DNA of 19,069 nt from JBBQER01 sp052148155 (lineage in GTDB: Bacteria > Actinomycetota > Acidimicrobiia > IMCC26256 > PALSA-610), in assembly GCA_052148155.1 (NCBI GenBank), contig JBKQIY010000169.1:1-19069 (forward strand), read 5' to 3'. The position numbers and the translations under genes are program-made. This document shows, in pieces, positions 1-7,861 of this stretch (the first letter of the stretch is position 1; every line of letters begins with the position of its first letter). The notes under the pieces were generated by a model. It ran no database searches. It had not been told where the DNA came from and saw nothing but the letters and a program-made list of their open reading frames with translations.

Positions 1-409
1 GCCCGATCTCCCCCGGCGCGAGGTCCGCGTTCCGTTTTCCAATCTCATCCAGCAGCGCCGCCTCAACGGTTCGACCCGATGCCTCGTTCGCCGACTGGAT
101 CGCTCGACCCTCCGGGTTCGAAGAGCGCGTCGCAATGAGCAGGCAACTTCCGGACTCGTGGGCACGAGCGATGAACGAGCCCATGGCGCCGAATCCCAGG
201 TAGGGGTGGACTGTGAGGGCATCGGCTCCGAGCGGGGCATCGCCTCCAAGAAACGCTTCGGCGTAGGCGTCGTTCGTCGTCCCAACATCTCCCCGTTTGG
301 CATCGACAATGACTAACAACCCCGCACTGCGGCCATCGGTGATCACGCGCTGAAGCGTCCGGAATCCCCGCCACCCGTGCCGCTCCGCTATGACCGCGCG
401 CGGCGGACA
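1..409 (-). pseudogene. pyrF: Orotidine 5'-phosphate decarboxylase, 3' part, N-terminus missing
   Basis: Minus-strand translation gives the signature of type 2 OMP decarboxylases, the last enzyme of UMP synthesis: an active-site DAKRGDVGTTNDAYAEAF block, then ADALTVHPYLGF, then CLLIATRSSNPEG, running off the window at base 1. Homology starts abruptly at about 409, where CPPRAVIAERHG stands in for the usual VKPQxAFFExHG. Upstream the frame stays open only to a TAG at 467-469, contains no ATG, GTG or TTG, and shows nothing like the N-terminal GIDPH substrate-binding segment in any frame up to 700. About 60 to 70 residues are therefore missing, including conserved active-site positions. The piece is probably a 5'-truncated pseudogene left by a rearrangement; a frameshift or assembly join is the alternative. 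Family identity is very clear; the pseudogene status is inferred. Confidence 0.85.
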
Positions 410-617
410 ACGCCAGCTGCTGCCGAGAGCCTTCGCGGGCTGGACGTGGCCCCCCAGCGTGCCTGCCTAGCGAAGGCGGGAGTGGTTCCCGGAGTGGCAC
501 CCGCCACGCCGCGCTTCAAGCGTCAGTCGACACCGGCGGGAGAGTCGCGTCCTAATCTGCAACATCACACGAACGCTGGCGAGGGTTCGCGTCGAGCGGC
601 AGGGTCGGGTTCCTAAG

Positions 618-633
618 GTTTCTCCTAAGAAAC
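618..633. repeat. Short palindrome GTTTCT-4-AGAAAC with overlapping TCCTAAG direct repeat
   Basis: GTTTCT (618-623) and AGAAAC (628-633) form a perfect 6-bp inverted repeat around CCTA. The heptamer TCCTAAG also occurs twice, at 611-617 and 623-629. It is AT-richer than its surroundings. It could be a protein-binding site or a recombination relic; there is no T-tract, so a terminator is unlikely. Confidence 0.45.
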
Positions 634-708
634 GGAGCCGAAGGGCCTGGGAGTGCTCTTCGCTGTGCTCACGACGGTGCTGGTCACGGCGTGAATCCGA
701 AAGGACAT

Positions 709-788
709 GGGACGTGCCGAAACAGCCTGTTGGGGTTTAGGTCCCGGTCTCGAAAGAGGTGGGGGTTCGAGTCTCCCCGCTCGCACAA
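709..788 (+). tRNA. Degenerate tRNA-Leu(UAG)-like sequence
   Basis: The 3' half looks like a leucine tRNA: GGTTTAGGTCCC supplies an anticodon loop with TAG, CTC-GAAA-GAG forms a long variable arm, GGGGG-TTCGAGT-CTCCC is a good T arm, and CGCTCGCA gives a 3' acceptor strand with discriminator A, followed by CAA rather than CCA. The 5' half is poor: GGGACG does not pair with CGCTCGC (GCGAGCG would be needed), the D arm is several bases short, and the anticodon stem has a mismatch or one extra G. I read it as a tRNA pseudogene, or the 3' half of a tRNA left at an integration or rearrangement edge. A functional tRNA is unlikely. Confidence 0.4.
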
Positions 789-957
789 CAAGCAAGCATG
801 TGACCAGGACCTCACCGACCCGCGACGGCCACAAGCGCATGGCCCGGACGCCCGACGACGACATTGCGTCTCGACGATCTGTTCAACCGCTCGCCGGCCG
901 GGAGCTGGGTCGTCGCACATCCTCTGGGCTCGCCCACGGCGCTCCGTGTAGGCCGCA

Positions 958-987
958 TTGTCACCCGAACCTGAAAACCTGTATCAA
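958..987 (+). promoter_or_regulatory. Candidate sigma70-type promoter for the 1094-7475 operon
   Basis: TTGTCA (958-963) and TATCAA (982-987) are separated by 18 bases and lie about 105 bases before the first gene. The hexamers are close to consensus. A similar TTGACG-18-TATCGA pair lies before the monooxygenase gene at 10966. No repressor palindrome of the KstR type is visible here. Confidence 0.35.
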
Positions 988-1093
988 TTTCTCCGGCACC
1001 GGCGCCGGACGTCGCGATGCGTCCGATGCCCGTCGTACGGGAGAGTGCAGGACACTCGCACGGTTTCCGGCTGATGCGAGAGGATCGAACGAC

Positions 1094-1645
1094 ATGACTG
1101 AGCGGACGCTCGACGATCGGCTTGCTGAGCTCGTCGGACAGCCGATCAGCGGCGCGGGCCCGACCCGCGCTCCCGACCCGGTGAACCAGCCAATGATCCG
1201 TCATTGGGCCGCTGCGTTCGAGGATTGGAACCCGATCTACACCGATCGTGACGCGGCGGAACGATCGCGTTTCGGTGAGATCGTCGCGCCGCCGTTGATG
1301 CTGCAGACGTGGACCATGGCGACGCCGCGTATTACGGGAATGGCTGAGCGTGGCGGTTCGCCGGTCGAGGGTGGGCGGGCGCGGGTACTCGCCGTGCTCG
1401 ACGAGGCTGGTTTCGTCGGCACCCTCGCGTCCAACTCCGAGTTCGAGATTGTCCGATATCTGCGCGTCGGAGATGTCGTGTCGGCCACGACGGTATTGGA
1501 GTCGGTGTCGCCGGAGAAGCAGACGCGGCTCGGCCGCGGCCACTTCGTCACGTGGGTCACGACGTACGCCGACGAAGCTGACGAGGTGGTCGGCCGTCAG
1601 CGATTTCGCATCCTGAAGTTCAGACCGGAAGGTGCGCGGTCGTGA
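1094..1645 (+). CDS. MaoC-fold hydratase subunit, ChsH2 N-domain-like
   Basis: This 183-residue protein has a hot-dog (MaoC) fold of the N-terminal dehydratase type: a helix with the DWNPIYTD motif (about residues 44-51), then FGEIVAPPLMLQTWTM and a C-terminal strand pattern ending RQRFRILKF. The catalytic Asp/His pair of classical hydratase-2 enzymes is absent, as in ChsH2, which supplies substrate binding while its partner ChsH1 supplies catalysis (established for the mycobacterial pair). The start is ATG 1094, with AGAGGA nine bases upstream; the frame is open further upstream but that part is not protein-like. It overlaps the next gene by GTGA. In known ChsH2 this domain is fused to a DUF35 domain; here the protein ends and the DUF35 part is a separate gene. 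It probably forms an enoyl-CoA hydratase heterodimer with the product of 2043-2486. Confidence 0.85.
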   Translation: MTERTLDDRLAELVGQPISGAGPTRAPDPVNQPMIRHWAAAFEDWNPIYTDRDAAERSRFGEIVAPPLMLQTWTMATPRITGMAERGGSPVEGGRARVLAVLDEAGFVGTLASNSEFEIVRYLRVGDVVSATTVLESVSPEKQTRLGRGHFVTWVTTYADEADEVVGRQRFRILKFRPEGARS

Positions 1646-2046
1646 CCGCCCGCCTGGCACCGTCGATGACGGCTGACACGCAGTTCTTTTGGGACGGTGT
1701 CAACCAGCACCTGTTGTTGATCCAACGTTGCGTGCGCTGTGGGGCGCTGCGCCATCCGCCGCGGCCGATGTGTCCGGACTGTCACTCGCTTCAGTGGGAC
1801 ACCGTCGAGGCGTCTGGTCGTGGCACCGTGAGCAGCTTCGTGATGCCGCACCATCCGCGGTTGGCGTGGTTTCCCGAGCCGTACATCGTCGCACTGGTCG
1901 AACTCGCCGAGGGCACGCGGTTGGTCACAAACCTGGTCGACGTGGCACCGGACGCAGCGTCGATCGGAATGCCGGTCGAGGTGCGCTTCGACGAGTTCGA
2001 CGGCGGACTCGTACTGCCGATATTCGTCCCGGACGAACCGCGATGA
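1642..2046 (+). CDS. DUF35 zinc-ribbon/OB-fold protein, acyl-CoA aldolase partner
   Basis: This 134-residue protein has a rubredoxin-like zinc ribbon with C30, C33, C44 and C47 (CVRCG...CPDCH), followed by an OB fold beginning GRGTVSSFV and containing PYIVALVELAEGTRLVTNLVD. DUF35 proteins of this kind bind thiolase-fold aldolases. In sterol degradation the DUF35 domain of ChsH2 is needed for Ltp2 to cleave its substrate, so the natural partner here is the thiolase-like protein at 2483-3652. The GTG start lies inside the upstream stop (GTGA) and the stop overlaps the next ATG (ATGA), so the four genes are translationally coupled. A second Met (codon 9) is a possible alternative start. The domain assignment is firm; the partner is inferred from gene order. 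Confidence 0.88.
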   Translation: MTARLAPSMTADTQFFWDGVNQHLLLIQRCVRCGALRHPPRPMCPDCHSLQWDTVEASGRGTVSSFVMPHHPRLAWFPEPYIVALVELAEGTRLVTNLVDVAPDAASIGMPVEVRFDEFDGGLVLPIFVPDEPR

Positions 2047-2486
2047 GTGACACCCGGACCTCGATCGAGTGGCACACGTTGCGCGTCGGCGACGAACTAT
2101 CGACAATGGCCGTTGACGTCACGGCGACGCGGATCGTGGCGGGCGCGATTTCTTCGCGTGACTTCATGCCGGTACACCACGACCGCGACTACGCAAATCA
2201 GCAGGGCGCCCCGGACATCTTCATGAACATTCTGTCGGACACGGGGTACTGCAGCCGCTTCCTCACGGACTGGGCCGGCCCCGACGCCATGGTCAAGCAT
2301 CTCGCGATCCGCCTCGGAGTGCCCGTGTTCCCCGGTCACACCCTCACGTATACCGGCTCGGTGACCGCGCTTCGCAAGGACGGCAACGAGGGCATCGTCG
2401 AGGTCGAGCTGCGCGCGATGAACGACCTCGGCGAGCACGTCAGCGGCAGCGCGACGATCAGCTTGCCTCTCGGAACGAAGCCGTGA
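2043..2486 (+). CDS. MaoC-family enoyl-CoA hydratase, ChsH1-like catalytic subunit
   Basis: This 147-residue hot-dog protein carries the hydratase motif SSRDFMPVHHDRDYA, with the probable catalytic pair D40 and H45, followed by the PDIFMNIL helix. The C-terminal strands (FPGHTLTYTGSV, GIVEVELRAMNDLGE) match MaoC proteins of the ChsH1 class. ChsH1 hydrates the alpha-beta double bond of a short-side-chain steroid enoyl-CoA only as a complex with ChsH2. The gene lies right after the two split ChsH2 parts and before the aldolase, as expected for that complex. It starts at ATG 2043 within ATGA, and its stop overlaps the GTG of the next gene. Length is normal for the family. Substrate identity is not shown by sequence. 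Confidence 0.85.
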   Translation: MSDTRTSIEWHTLRVGDELSTMAVDVTATRIVAGAISSRDFMPVHHDRDYANQQGAPDIFMNILSDTGYCSRFLTDWAGPDAMVKHLAIRLGVPVFPGHTLTYTGSVTALRKDGNEGIVEVELRAMNDLGEHVSGSATISLPLGTKP

Positions 2487-3652
2487 CCGCACACAGACTG
2501 ACGGGACGGGCCGCGATCGCCGGCATCGGCCAGACCGAGTTCTCGAAGGAATCGGGACGTACCGAACTACGCCTTGCTTGCGAAGCAGTGCAAGGCGCGC
2601 TCGATGACGCTGGATTGCGCGCCGAAGACGTCGACGGACTCGTGACGTTCACAATGGACACCAACGAAGAGATGGAGGTCGCCCGCAACCTCGGCATCCG
2701 CGAGCTGTCGATGTTCAGTCGTGTCGGCTACGGGGGCGGCGCCTCGGCCGGCACTGTTTTGCATGCGGCGATGGCCGTCGCGGCCGGCGTCGCGGATGTT
2801 GTGGTGTGCTATCGGGCCTTCAATGAACGGTCGGGGAACCGCTTTGGCAACATGAGTGAGCGGGTCGGGGTGTTGCCGCTGTGGCTCTCGTGGTACGCGC
2901 CGTACGGGCTCATGACCCCGGCTGCGTGGGTTGCGTTGTATGCCCGGCCCTACATGGAGCGATACGGCGTGACGAACGCCGATTTTGGGCGCATCGCGGT
3001 CGTCGACCGCGCCCATGCGGCGACGAACCCCGACGCGTGGTTCTACGGCCGCCCGATCACCCTTGCAGATCATCAGACGTCACGTTGGATCATCGAACCG
3101 GTGCTGCGATTACTCGACTGCTGCCAGGAGAGCGACGGTGGTGTCGCGCTCGTCGTGACCTCAACCGAACGGGCCCGCGATCTCCGTCGCCGACCGGCGG
3201 TGATCACCGCGGCAGCACAGGGTGCGACGTTCGACGGCGAGACAATGACGAGTTACTACCGTGACGATCTCACCGGCCTGCCGGAGATGGGAGTCGTGGG
3301 CGAGCGCCTCTGGAGCATGTCTGGCCTTGGGCCCGCCGACATCTCGACCGCGTTTCTCTACGACCATTTCACACCGTTCGTGTTGATGCAGCTCGAAGAG
3401 CTCGGGTTCTGCGGCCGAGGCGAAGCCAAGGACTGGGCAACGATCGAGCGCCTCTCGCTCGGCGGTGAGCTCCCGATCAACACCAGCGGCGGCCTGCTCG
3501 GCGAGGCGTATATCCACGGGATGAACGGGATCACCGAGGCGGTGCGCCAGATCCGCGGCACGTCCTGCAATCAGGTCGACGATGTCGAGCATGTCCTCGT
3601 CACTGCGGGGACTGGCGTGCCGACAAGCGGACTAATTCTCTCCCAGCCATAA
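2483..3652 (+). CDS. Ltp2-like thiolase-fold acyl-CoA retro-aldolase
   Basis: This 389-residue protein of the lipid-transfer/thiolase family begins RAAIAGIGQTEFSKESGRTE and has the usual blocks GALDDAGLRAEDVDGLV, GGGASAGTVLHAAMAVAAGVADVVV, CCQESDGGVALVV, FLYDHFTPFVL and GGLLGEAYIHGMNGI. It lacks the Cys-His set of true thiolases. Tyr343 in the GEAYIHGMN block sits where Ltp2 aldolases have a tyrosine implicated in proton transfer. Ltp2 cleaves a beta-hydroxy steroid acyl-CoA to a C17 ketone plus propionyl-CoA. The gene follows the hydratase genes with a GTGA overlap, so hydration and cleavage are encoded together; the DUF35 protein at 1642 is the expected accessory subunit. Other acyl-CoA chains are possible substrates, as Ltp-type aldolases act at several steps. 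Confidence 0.87.
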   Translation: MTAHRLTGRAAIAGIGQTEFSKESGRTELRLACEAVQGALDDAGLRAEDVDGLVTFTMDTNEEMEVARNLGIRELSMFSRVGYGGGASAGTVLHAAMAVAAGVADVVVCYRAFNERSGNRFGNMSERVGVLPLWLSWYAPYGLMTPAAWVALYARPYMERYGVTNADFGRIAVVDRAHAATNPDAWFYGRPITLADHQTSRWIIEPVLRLLDCCQESDGGVALVVTSTERARDLRRRPAVITAAAQGATFDGETMTSYYRDDLTGLPEMGVVGERLWSMSGLGPADISTAFLYDHFTPFVLMQLEELGFCGRGEAKDWATIERLSLGGELPINTSGGLLGEAYIHGMNGITEAVRQIRGTSCNQVDDVEHVLVTAGTGVPTSGLILSQP

Positions 3653-3676
3653 CGCGACGTTACGGAGGCACGAACG

Positions 3677-4702
3677 ATGAAGGCGATGCAACTCGAAGAA
3701 GGCGAGCTTCACGTCCGAGACATCCCAGTACCGGAACCTGCAGCGGACCAAGCGCGGGTTCATCTCAGCGCGTCGGGTGTGTGCCATTCCGATCTTCACC
3801 TCGCACGTGGCGACTGGAAAGGTGTTCCGCGCAGCATGAGCCTCGGTCACGAGGGCATCGGCGTCGTGGAGGCACTCGGACCGGGCGCCGAGCGTTTCGT
3901 TTCTGTCGGTGATCGTGTGATCCTCGGTCTCGGCGGCATGGGTGGCGGCTACTGGTGCGGTGCGTGCGAGTATTGCCTGAGCGGCCGGCCCCGCCTGTGC
4001 GCGCAGGCGCAACCGTTGATGGGCACGTTCGCGGAGCAGCTGTGCGTGTGGGCACCGGCGTTGGTCCAAGTGCCGGAAACGCTCGGTGACGAGGAGGCGC
4101 CGCTGGCGTGCGGAGGCCTGACCGCGTTCGGCGCGGTGCGCAAACTCGTCGCGCACGGCGTCGCGCCCGGCCGGACGATCGCGATCATCGGCGCCGCCGG
4201 GGGCCTCGGACACTACGCAGTCCAGGTCGCGCACGCGTTCGGCTACCGCGTCGTCGGAGTCGACGTCGGTGAGGAGCGTCTTGAGTTTGTCCGGTCGCTC
4301 GGCGCGGAACATGTCGTCAGCGCGGACGACGCGGCCGCGTTCGCGTTTGGGCTCGGTGGGGTCGACGCCGCGCTCGTGTTCGCGGCTCGGCTCGCGGGCT
4401 TCGAGCTCGGTTTGCAGATGTTGCGCCGTGGGGGGCTCTTTGTGGCGGTCGGGATCCCGCCCTCGAGCGACGGCAATCTGCAGCTGCACCCATGGCAGCT
4501 GTTTCTCACCGACCCGACGATCATCTACTCCGCGGTCGGCACGGTGCAGGAAATGCGCGAGTTGGTCGACCTCGCGGCCGCAGGCAGGGTGAAGACCCAT
4601 GTGTCGAGAATCGGCAATCTCTCTGAGGTGCCGGCAATCTTCGACGAACTCGAAGCAGGCAAGTATCTGGGCCGCGCGGTCATCACCGACCTCAGCCACT
4701 AG
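3677..4702 (+). CDS. Zinc-dependent alcohol dehydrogenase (MDR family)
   Basis: This 341-residue medium-chain dehydrogenase has catalytic zinc ligands C36 (GVCHSDLH), H58-E59 (LGHEG) and C145 (APLACGG), and structural zinc ligands C94, C97, C100 and C108. The nucleotide-binding loop is GAAGGLG at 172-178, with D196 at the end of the second strand, which favours NAD over NADP. Both metal sites are complete. It should interconvert an alcohol and an aldehyde or ketone at the expense of NAD(H). GGAGG at 3664-3668 lies nine bases before ATG 3677. It sits 24 bases after the aldolase gene and nine bases before the flavin monooxygenase, so it belongs to the same operon and may handle an alcohol made by the P450. 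The exact substrate cannot be read from sequence. Confidence 0.88.
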   Translation: MKAMQLEEGELHVRDIPVPEPAADQARVHLSASGVCHSDLHLARGDWKGVPRSMSLGHEGIGVVEALGPGAERFVSVGDRVILGLGGMGGGYWCGACEYCLSGRPRLCAQAQPLMGTFAEQLCVWAPALVQVPETLGDEEAPLACGGLTAFGAVRKLVAHGVAPGRTIAIIGAAGGLGHYAVQVAHAFGYRVVGVDVGEERLEFVRSLGAEHVVSADDAAAFAFGLGGVDAALVFAARLAGFELGLQMLRRGGLFVAVGIPPSSDGNLQLHPWQLFLTDPTIIYSAVGTVQEMRELVDLAAAGRVKTHVSRIGNLSEVPAIFDELEAGKYLGRAVITDLSH

Positions 4703-4710
4703 GAGCAGAC

Positions 4711-6184
4711 GTGAGTTCGCGCTCGCTACGCGTCGCGATCATCGGTGCGGGACCTGGAGGCCTGTGCGCCGGGAAGCGGCTGTTGGACGAGGGCTTCAGC
4801 GAGTTCACGCTGCTCGAACGCGCGCAAGACGTTGGAGGGACCTGGAACCGCAATCGCTACCCGGGCTGCGAATGCGATGTACCGTCGGCGCTGTACTCGT
4901 TCTCGTTCGAACATAAGTGCGACTGGTCGAAGCCCTACGGCACGCAGCCCGAGATCCTCGCCTACATGCGCAGCATCGTCGACAAGTACCGGCTGCGACC
5001 ACACTGCCGTTTCGGGGACGGCGTCACTCATGCGCGCTGGAACGACAGCACGGGCACGTGGGCGGTCACCCTCGAGTCCGGCGACACCGTCGACGCCGAC
5101 GTCGTCGTCAGCGCGATCGGTATGTTCAACGACCTGCACTGGCCCGACATCGAAGGTCTCCACGCGTTCGGGGGTGCGATGTGGCACTCGGCGAACTGGG
5201 ACTGGGACCACAACCTCGCTGGCGAGAGGGTCGCGGTGATCGGCAGCGCCGCGAGCGCAGTGCAGTTCGTTCCCGAGATCGTGGACACTGCCGGCCAGGT
5301 ACACCTCTTTCAACGCAGCGCGAACTGGGTACTACCAAAGATCGACGACCCGTTTACCGACACACAGCTTGACGCGTTCCGCGCGGACCCTGCGCCGCTT
5401 CTCGCGTTCCGTGCCGAGGTCGAACGTCAGATGAACGCAGGCATGACGTTCTCCGACCCCAAGGTGCTCGCAGAACGCGAGAGCGCCGGACTGGCCGCGA
5501 TCGAGATCGTGCGCGAGCCCGAAGTGCGGCGCAAGCTCCGACCCACCCACCCGTTTGGGTGCAAACACCCGCTCTTTTCGAACAAGTACTACCCGGCGTT
5601 CAACGAACCGAACTTGGAACTTGTCACCGAGCCGATCTCGACCATCCACGCGGGCGGCATCCGCACGGCCGACGGAAAAGAACGCGACGTTGACACGATT
5701 GTCGTCGCCACAGGATTCGCGACCACGAAGTACATCTCGGCCATCGACGTGACCGGTCGCGGCGGTCGCAGCATCCACGATGCCTGGAACGACGGCCCGC
5801 TCGCGTACCTCGGGCTCACCACGTCGGGGTTCCCGAACCTGTTCATGCTCTACGGCCCGAACACCGAACAACGGCTCGATCCTGACCATGCTCGAGGCCC
5901 AGGTGGAACATATACTCGCTCACCTCCGGCGCCTCGCGAACGGCAACATCGCATGGGTCGACGTGAAACCCGAAGCGGTGCGCCGCTACAACGACGAAGT
6001 GCAAGAAGCCATCGCCGGTATCCGCGTTTGGCAGGCCGACTGTCACGGCTACTACCGCTCCCCGAACGGCCGGATCGTCACTCAATGGCCCTTCTCCATG
6101 GCCGAGTACCAGCGACGAACGGCAACGCTCGAGCTCGACGCATTCGAGAGCGGCCCGACAACGACCGCGCTTCTCGGTGCGTGA
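4711..6184 (+). CDS. Type I Baeyer-Villiger/FMO-type monooxygenase, broken by a +1 frameshift
   Basis: The FAD-binding Rossmann motif GAGPGG is at residues 12-17, the Baeyer-Villiger fingerprint FxGxxxHxxxWD at 153-164, and a second, NADPH-binding, Rossmann loop GSAASA at 178-183, with Ala where the motif usually has Gly. Such enzymes insert one O2 atom next to a ketone. The first frame (start GTG 4711, GGAG at 4702-4705) is good to LFMLYGPNT, ending at 5865, then turns to low-complexity Arg-rich residues until a stop at 6231. Ignoring one base, G5866, the other frame continues NNGSILTMLEAQVEHILAHL and a normal family C-terminus to the stop at 6182-6184. One inserted G therefore explains the break exactly. 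Restored length is about 490 residues. Either it is a recent pseudogene or a sequencing error; no slippery run is present at the site. Confidence 0.88.
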
Positions 6185-6227
6185 CGAACGAGCGCCCGTT
6201 GAAACTCCGGCGCTGGACTTCGCGGCG

Positions 6228-7475
6228 ATGACGGACACGCCGGCGCTCTTCGACCCGCTCGCCGACGGCTACGCGGAGTCACCGTACGAGCAGTACACGT
6301 CGCTTCGCGATGATGATCCGGTCCATCGCTCCGAGTTGCTGCAAGGCTGGGTGGTCAGCCGCTTCGACGACGTCAGCAGCGTTCTGCGCGATCACAGCAT
6401 GTCGAGCGACATCCACCACGCGACCCCCACACCGCTCACGATCATGGAACTTGAGCAGCTGTCCGAACAGCCACGGGCCGCGCGCACGATCGTCCTCATG
6501 GACGACCCGGACCACACACGCATCCGGGCGCTCATGACAGAACCGTTCCGCCCGCGCGAGATCGAGAAACTGCGCGACCGCATCACCGCTCGAATCGACG
6601 GCGCGTTCGACCGGCTCCGCGACCAGCACGGGAGCGGTCCTGTCGAGTTCGACCTCGTCGGCGACTTCGCGTACCCGCTCCCAGTGGAAATCTTCTCCGA
6701 GATGCTCGGGATACCCGAGGAGGACAGCCCCCGTTTCCGGTACTGGACGCAGTGCGTCGCGCGGCTGGTAGACCCGATCGTGAGCGCGGCGGAGCGGGAA
6801 AAGTGTCTGGACGCGCTCGACGAGATGTACACGTACCTCGAAGAGCAAGCCAACCGGAAGCGGGCCGAGCCTGCCGCCGATCTCATGTCTGCGCTCGTTC
6901 ACGCGCACGTCGACGGCGAGTGCCTCTCACAAGAAGACCTCGTCGCGCAGCTCGTCACGCTGTACATGGCCGGACACGAGCCGACCGCGTCGATCATTGC
7001 CGCAGGCACTCTCGCGTTGCTACGCGAGCCCGACGAGCTGGTGAAGCTCCGCGCCGAGCGCAGCCTGCTGCGAAACGCGGTCTGCGAGCTGCTGCGCTTC
7101 GACGGCCCCAACCACTTCGTACGGCGAATAACCACGCGTCCCACTCAACTCGGCGCCACGGAACTTCCCGCCGGGAGCGTCATTTATGCCAGCCCTGCGT
7201 CGGCCAATCGCGACCCACGTCGATGGGGCGACACCGCCGACCACGTACGTGTGGACCGACCCGACGCAAGTCAGCACCTGCAGTTCGGCGCCGGAGCTCA
7301 TGCATGCCTCGGCTCACATCTCGCGCGACTCCAAGCCGAGATCGCGTTCGACGCAATCTTGGACCGCACGGCCGGACTTCAGCTCGCCGCCACCCCGGAA
7401 TGGGGCAACCGGATGTTCATCCGCGGTATCAACACGATGAACGTCTCGTGCACGATTCGCGATCGCGCATCCTGA
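6228..7475 (+). CDS. Cytochrome P450
   Basis: A soluble bacterial P450 of about 415 residues. It has the I-helix oxygen-binding segment YMAGHEPTAS, the K-helix ExxR as ELLR, and the haem loop FGAGAHACLG, with the proximal Cys codon at 7305-7307. The chosen start, ATG 6228, begins MTDTPALFDPLADGYAESP, typical of family N-termini. An in-frame GTG at 6177 would add 17 residues and overlap the upstream gene by eight bases; neither has a clear Shine-Dalgarno. It probably hydroxylates an unreactive carbon of the pathway substrate using NAD(P)H-derived electrons. No ferredoxin or reductase gene is nearby, so the redox partners must be encoded elsewhere. It is the last gene of the 1094-7475 operon. 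Subfamily and substrate cannot be assigned by eye. Confidence 0.93.
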   Translation: MTDTPALFDPLADGYAESPYEQYTSLRDDDPVHRSELLQGWVVSRFDDVSSVLRDHSMSSDIHHATPTPLTIMELEQLSEQPRAARTIVLMDDPDHTRIRALMTEPFRPREIEKLRDRITARIDGAFDRLRDQHGSGPVEFDLVGDFAYPLPVEIFSEMLGIPEEDSPRFRYWTQCVARLVDPIVSAAEREKCLDALDEMYTYLEEQANRKRAEPAADLMSALVHAHVDGECLSQEDLVAQLVTLYMAGHEPTASIIAAGTLALLREPDELVKLRAERSLLRNAVCELLRFDGPNHFVRRITTRPTQLGATELPAGSVIYASPASANRDPRRWGDTADHVRVDRPDASQHLQFGAGAHACLGSHLARLQAEIAFDAILDRTAGLQLAATPEWGNRMFIRGINTMNVSCTIRDRAS

Positions 7476-7861
7476 GACCCGTCGACAGCGCCTCACGCAA
7501 CGACGCACCCAGCGACGGGCGCCGGCGCCGAAACGGAAAGAGCATCAGAAACCTTCGCGGAACGGGGCGTTGCCGACCGCCGGTTTCTCGACGAGCTCGG
7601 ACGCTGCCGGTCCGGCGACGCCGCAACACCTCCGGTCCGTGACACCGATCCGGTTCGGCCCGACCGCGCCCGCGGGCTACGCGACGTCGAACCGGCCTGC
7701 GGTACCGCTCGAGAATCCGGGTTCGGCGGCCCTCGCCACCACTGCAGTCGTGGCGGTTGCTGACCCGCGCGCGGGATATTGGCGCATCGTTCCGAAGGCC
7801 TTGCGGGTCGGACCGCGATGTCGGCGCACACATGGCGGACGCCATGTGGCAGGATCGCCGG
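7476..7861. other. Non-coding stretch between P450 and TauE/SafE genes
   Basis: No convincing gene on either strand; the open frames are compositionally biased shadows. The main features are the 22-bp imperfect palindrome at 7734-7755 and a GGCGCC tandem (about 7519-7530). No T-rich terminator follows the P450 gene. Confidence 0.55.
7734..7755. repeat. 22-bp near-perfect palindrome upstream of the TauE/SafE gene
   Basis: The left half CGCCACC-ACTG and right half CAGT-CGTGGCG are complementary except for one C/C pair (7740/7749), centred on the PstI-like CTGCAG. It lies 106 bases before the permease start at 7862 and could be an operator or a stem-loop. No T-tract follows, so it is not a standard terminator. 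Confidence 0.5.

Larger units (their letters stand above)
410..1093. other. Non-coding stretch between pyrF remnant and catabolic operon
   Basis: No protein-coding frame here resembles a known family. The open frames on both strands read as low-complexity Arg/Ser/Pro shadow translations. The stretch holds a 16-bp palindrome (618-633), a decayed tRNA-Leu-like sequence (709-788), a candidate promoter (958-987) and the leader of the downstream operon, with AGAGGA at 1078-1083 as a plausible ribosome-binding site for the start at 1094. Confidence 0.6.

Noticed and set aside
684..920. A minus-strand ORF containing CERGDSNPH
   Set aside because: This peptide is the well-known false translation of tRNA 3' ends with a TTCGAGTC T loop; it supports the tRNA-like reading rather than a gene.
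707..1645. A longer start for the first MaoC gene at 707
   Set aside because: The extra 129 residues are low-complexity and run through the tRNA-like sequence; ATG 1094 has a ribosome-binding site and matches the family N-terminus.
3632..4699. A 355-codon minus-strand frame across the alcohol dehydrogenase
   Set aside because: Shadow of a gene with complete zinc-binding and cofactor motifs; the antisense translation has no family resemblance.
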